A stretch of 64,000 nt of DNA from Chamaelirium japonicum (taxonomy: Eukaryota > Streptophyta > Magnoliopsida > Liliales > Melanthiaceae), in NCBI GenBank assembly GCA_947650365.1, contig CANTAL010000144.1, positions 315,001 to 379,000 on the forward strand. The letters are read 5' to 3'. Each line of letters opens with the position of its first letter. Position 1 is the first letter of the stretch. A program made the position numbers and the translations under genes. Positions 61,101 through 64,000 of the stretch are shown here, one piece after another. Under the pieces are notes generated by a model. The model made no database searches. It was not told where the DNA came from and saw only the letters and a list, made by a program, of their open reading frames with translations.

Positions 61101-64000
61101 CCTTCGTACGATCCATTCTAATTCATTCGCACGATCCATTCTAATTCATTCGTACGATCCATTCGAATTGATTCGCACGATCCATTCTAATTCATTCGCA
61201 CAATCTATTCTAATTCATTCGCACGAATGTATCCATTCTAATTCATTCGTACGATCCATTCTAATTCATTCGCACGATCCATTCTAATTCATTCGCACGA
61301 TCCATTCTAATTCATTAATACGATCCAATCTAATTTATTCATACGATCCATTCTAATTCATTCATACAATCCATTCTAATTCTTTCACACGATCCGTTCT
61401 AATTGATTCATACGATCCATTCTAATTCATTTGTACTATTCATTCTAATTCAATCCATTCTAATTCATTCGTACGATCCATTCTTACTCATTCATACAAT
61501 CCATTCTAATTCATTCGCATGAATTTATCTATTCTAATTCATTCGTACGATCCATTCTAATTCATTCGCACAATCTATTCTAATTCATTCGCACGAATGA
61601 ATCCATTCTAATTCATTCTAACAATCCATTCTATTTAATTCGTACGATCTATTCTTACTCATTCGTATGATCCATTCTAATTCATTCGCACGAATGTATC
61701 CATTCTAATTCATTCGTATGGATACATTCGTGCGAATAAATTATAATGGGTCGTACGAATGAATTAGAATGGATAGTACGAATGAATTAGAATGGATCGT
61801 ACAAATGAATTAGAATAGATTGTGCGACGAATGTATCCATTCTAATTCATTCGTACAATCCATTCTAATTCCTTCATACGATCATAGATCGTACGAAGGA
61901 ATTAGAATGGATCATACGAATGAATTAGAATGAATGGATCGTACGAATGAATTAGAATGGATCATACGAATGAATTAGAATGGATACATTCGTGCGAATG
62001 AATTAGAATGGATCGTACGAATGAGTAAGAATGGATCGTACAAATGAAATAGAATGGATTGTACGAAGGAATTAGAATGGATCATATGAATGAAATTGAA
62101 TGGATCGTACGAAGGAATTAGAATGGATCGTACGAATGAATTAGAATGGATCGTATGAATGAATTAGAATGGATCGTACGAATGAAATAGAATGGATTGT
62201 ACGAATGAAATAGAATGGATCGTACGAATGAATTAGCATGGATCGTGCTAATGAATTAGAATGGAACGTACGAATGAATTAGAATGGATCGTAGAATGGA
62301 TCGTATGAATGAATTAGATTGGATCGTATGAATGAATTAGAATGGATCGTACGAATAAATTAGAATAGATCGTACGAAGGAATTAGAATGGATCATACGA
62401 AGGAATTAGAATGGATGCATTCGTTCGAATGAATTAGAATGGATCGTACGAATGAATTAGAATGGATCGTACGAATGAAATAAAATGGATTGTACGAATG
62501 AATTAGAATGGATCGCACGAATGAATTAGAATAGATAAAATCGTGCAAAAGAATTAGAATGGATCGTACGAATGAAATAGAATGGATTGTATGAATGAAT
62601 TAGATTGGATCGTACGAATGAATTAGAATGGATACATTCGTGCAAAAGAATTAGAATGGATTGTATGAATGAATTAGAATGGATCGTACGAATGAGTAAG
62701 AATGGATTGTACGAATGAATTAGAATAGATCGTGCGAATGAATTAGAATGGATCGTGCGAATGAATTAGAATGGATATGGATACATTCGTGCGAATGAAT
62801 TAGAATGGATCGTACGAATGAATTAGATTGGATCGTACGAATGAATTAGAATGGATCAGATCGTGCGAATGAATTAGAATGGATCGTATGAATGAATTAG
62901 AATGGATTGTACGAATGAATTAGAATGGTTTCGTACGATCCATTCTAATTCATTGCCATGAATGTATCCATTGATCGTACGAATGAATTAGAATGCATTC
63001 TAATTCATTCATACGATCCATTCTAATTCATTCATACAATCCATTCTAATTCATTCTAATTTATTCGTAATTCGTACGATCCATTCTAATTCATTAGCAC
63101 GATCCAAATTCATTCATTCTTACGATCTATTCTATTTCATTCGTACGATCCATTCTTATCGCACGATCCATTCTAATTCATTCGCATCGCACGATCCATT
63201 CTAATTCAGTCGCACGATCGATTCTAATTCATTCGTACGATCCATTCTAATATCTTTGTACGACCCATTATATTTCATTCATACGATCCATTCTAATTCA
63301 TTAATATGATCCAATCTAATTCATTCATACGATCCATTCTAATTCCTTCGTACGATCCATTCTAATTCATACGATCCATTCTATTTCATCCGTACGATCC
63401 ATTCTAATTCATTCGTACGAACCATTCTAATTCATTCGTACGATCCATTCTAATTCATTCGCACAATCTATTCTAATTCATTCGCTCGAATGTATCCATT
63501 CTAATTCATTCGTACGTATCCATTCTAATTCATTCGCACGAATGTATCCATTCGAATTTATTTGCACGATCCATTGTAATTCATTCGCACGATTCATTCT
63601 AATTCGTTCGTTCGATCCATTCTAATTCATTCGTACGATCCATTCTAATTCATTCGTACGATTCATTCTAATTCATTCGTACAATCCATTCTTACTCATT
63701 CGTACGATCCATTCTAATTCATTCGTACGATTCATTCTAATTCATTCGCACGATCCATTCTAATTCATTCATACGGTCCATTCTAATTCATTCGCACGAA
63801 TGTATCCATTCTAATTCAATCATACGATCTATTCTAATTCACTTATACGATCCATTTTAATTCATTCACACGAATGTATCCATTCTAATTCCTTCGTACT
63901 ATCTATTCTAATTCATTCGTACGATCCATTCTAATTCATTCATACGATCCAATCTAATTCATTTGTACGATCTATTCTAATTGTACGATCCATTCTTACT
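58153..64000. repeat. satellite block 3e, mostly minus, continues past window
   Basis: Approximate runs: minus 58153-60030, plus to 60544, minus to 61709, plus to 61825, minus to 61882, plus to 62933, minus to 62971, plus to 62990, minus to 64000. The segment ATTCCCATGAATGTATCC near 59985 and 60603 is shared with 40480 and 47450. The array is cut by the window end, so its full length is unknown. Confidence 0.93.

Overview
This window is repeat-rich nuclear DNA of a flowering plant. The evidence is nested Ty1/copia and Ty3/gypsy LTR retrotransposons with plant-type primer sites, a hAT-type MITE with an 8-bp target duplication, and more than 30 kb of short-period satellite. The species cannot be named. 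There is no confident host gene; two small candidate exons lie in the first 4 kb. No tRNA, rRNA or CRISPR array is visible.

Layout. 1-4179 is mixed low-copy DNA: a possible Ty3/gypsy LTR remnant, a (GA)n tract, a GC-rich 131-codon ORF, a hAT MITE and a small possible two-exon gene. 4180-21984 is a nest of one copia family. A 10,024-bp plus-strand element (4311-14334) has two 2,330-bp LTRs, a CCTAG target duplication, a primer site and a polypurine tract. It sits inside the LTR of a related minus-strand element. That relative survives as a chain of three LTRs separated by untranslated leader sequence, and the leftmost LTR is itself broken and partly inverted. The plus-strand gag-pol is a pseudogene with lost catalytic residues, although its LTRs differ by only about 1.2 percent.

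21985-24408, 26757-28429 and 35378-64000 are one satellite family. Its basic monomer is 23 bp, with a 28-bp variant made by a 5-bp insertion (ACATT). The first block is all in one orientation with 28-mers every 97, 120 or 143 bp. The large right-hand block changes strand about 50 times, and several strand-switch junctions are repeated at distant places. Three copies of a roughly 1.1-kb higher-order unit, each with the same small inverted island, lie at about 41.2-44.7 kb.

A 6,948-bp minus-strand Ty3/gypsy Tat-like element (28430-35377, TSD AGCAC) is inserted at one of these strand switches. It has no recognisable gag-pol and is packed with its own tandem repeats: 43 bp in U3, palindromic 18-mers and a 118-bp unit, and 107-bp units. 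Between satellite blocks 1 and 2 lies a 2.3-kb fragment that may be a truncated LTR.

The most notable signal is the satellite: its strand-switching organisation, the palindromic junctions that recur, and a mutation pattern centred on its CpG sites that suggests long-term cytosine methylation.
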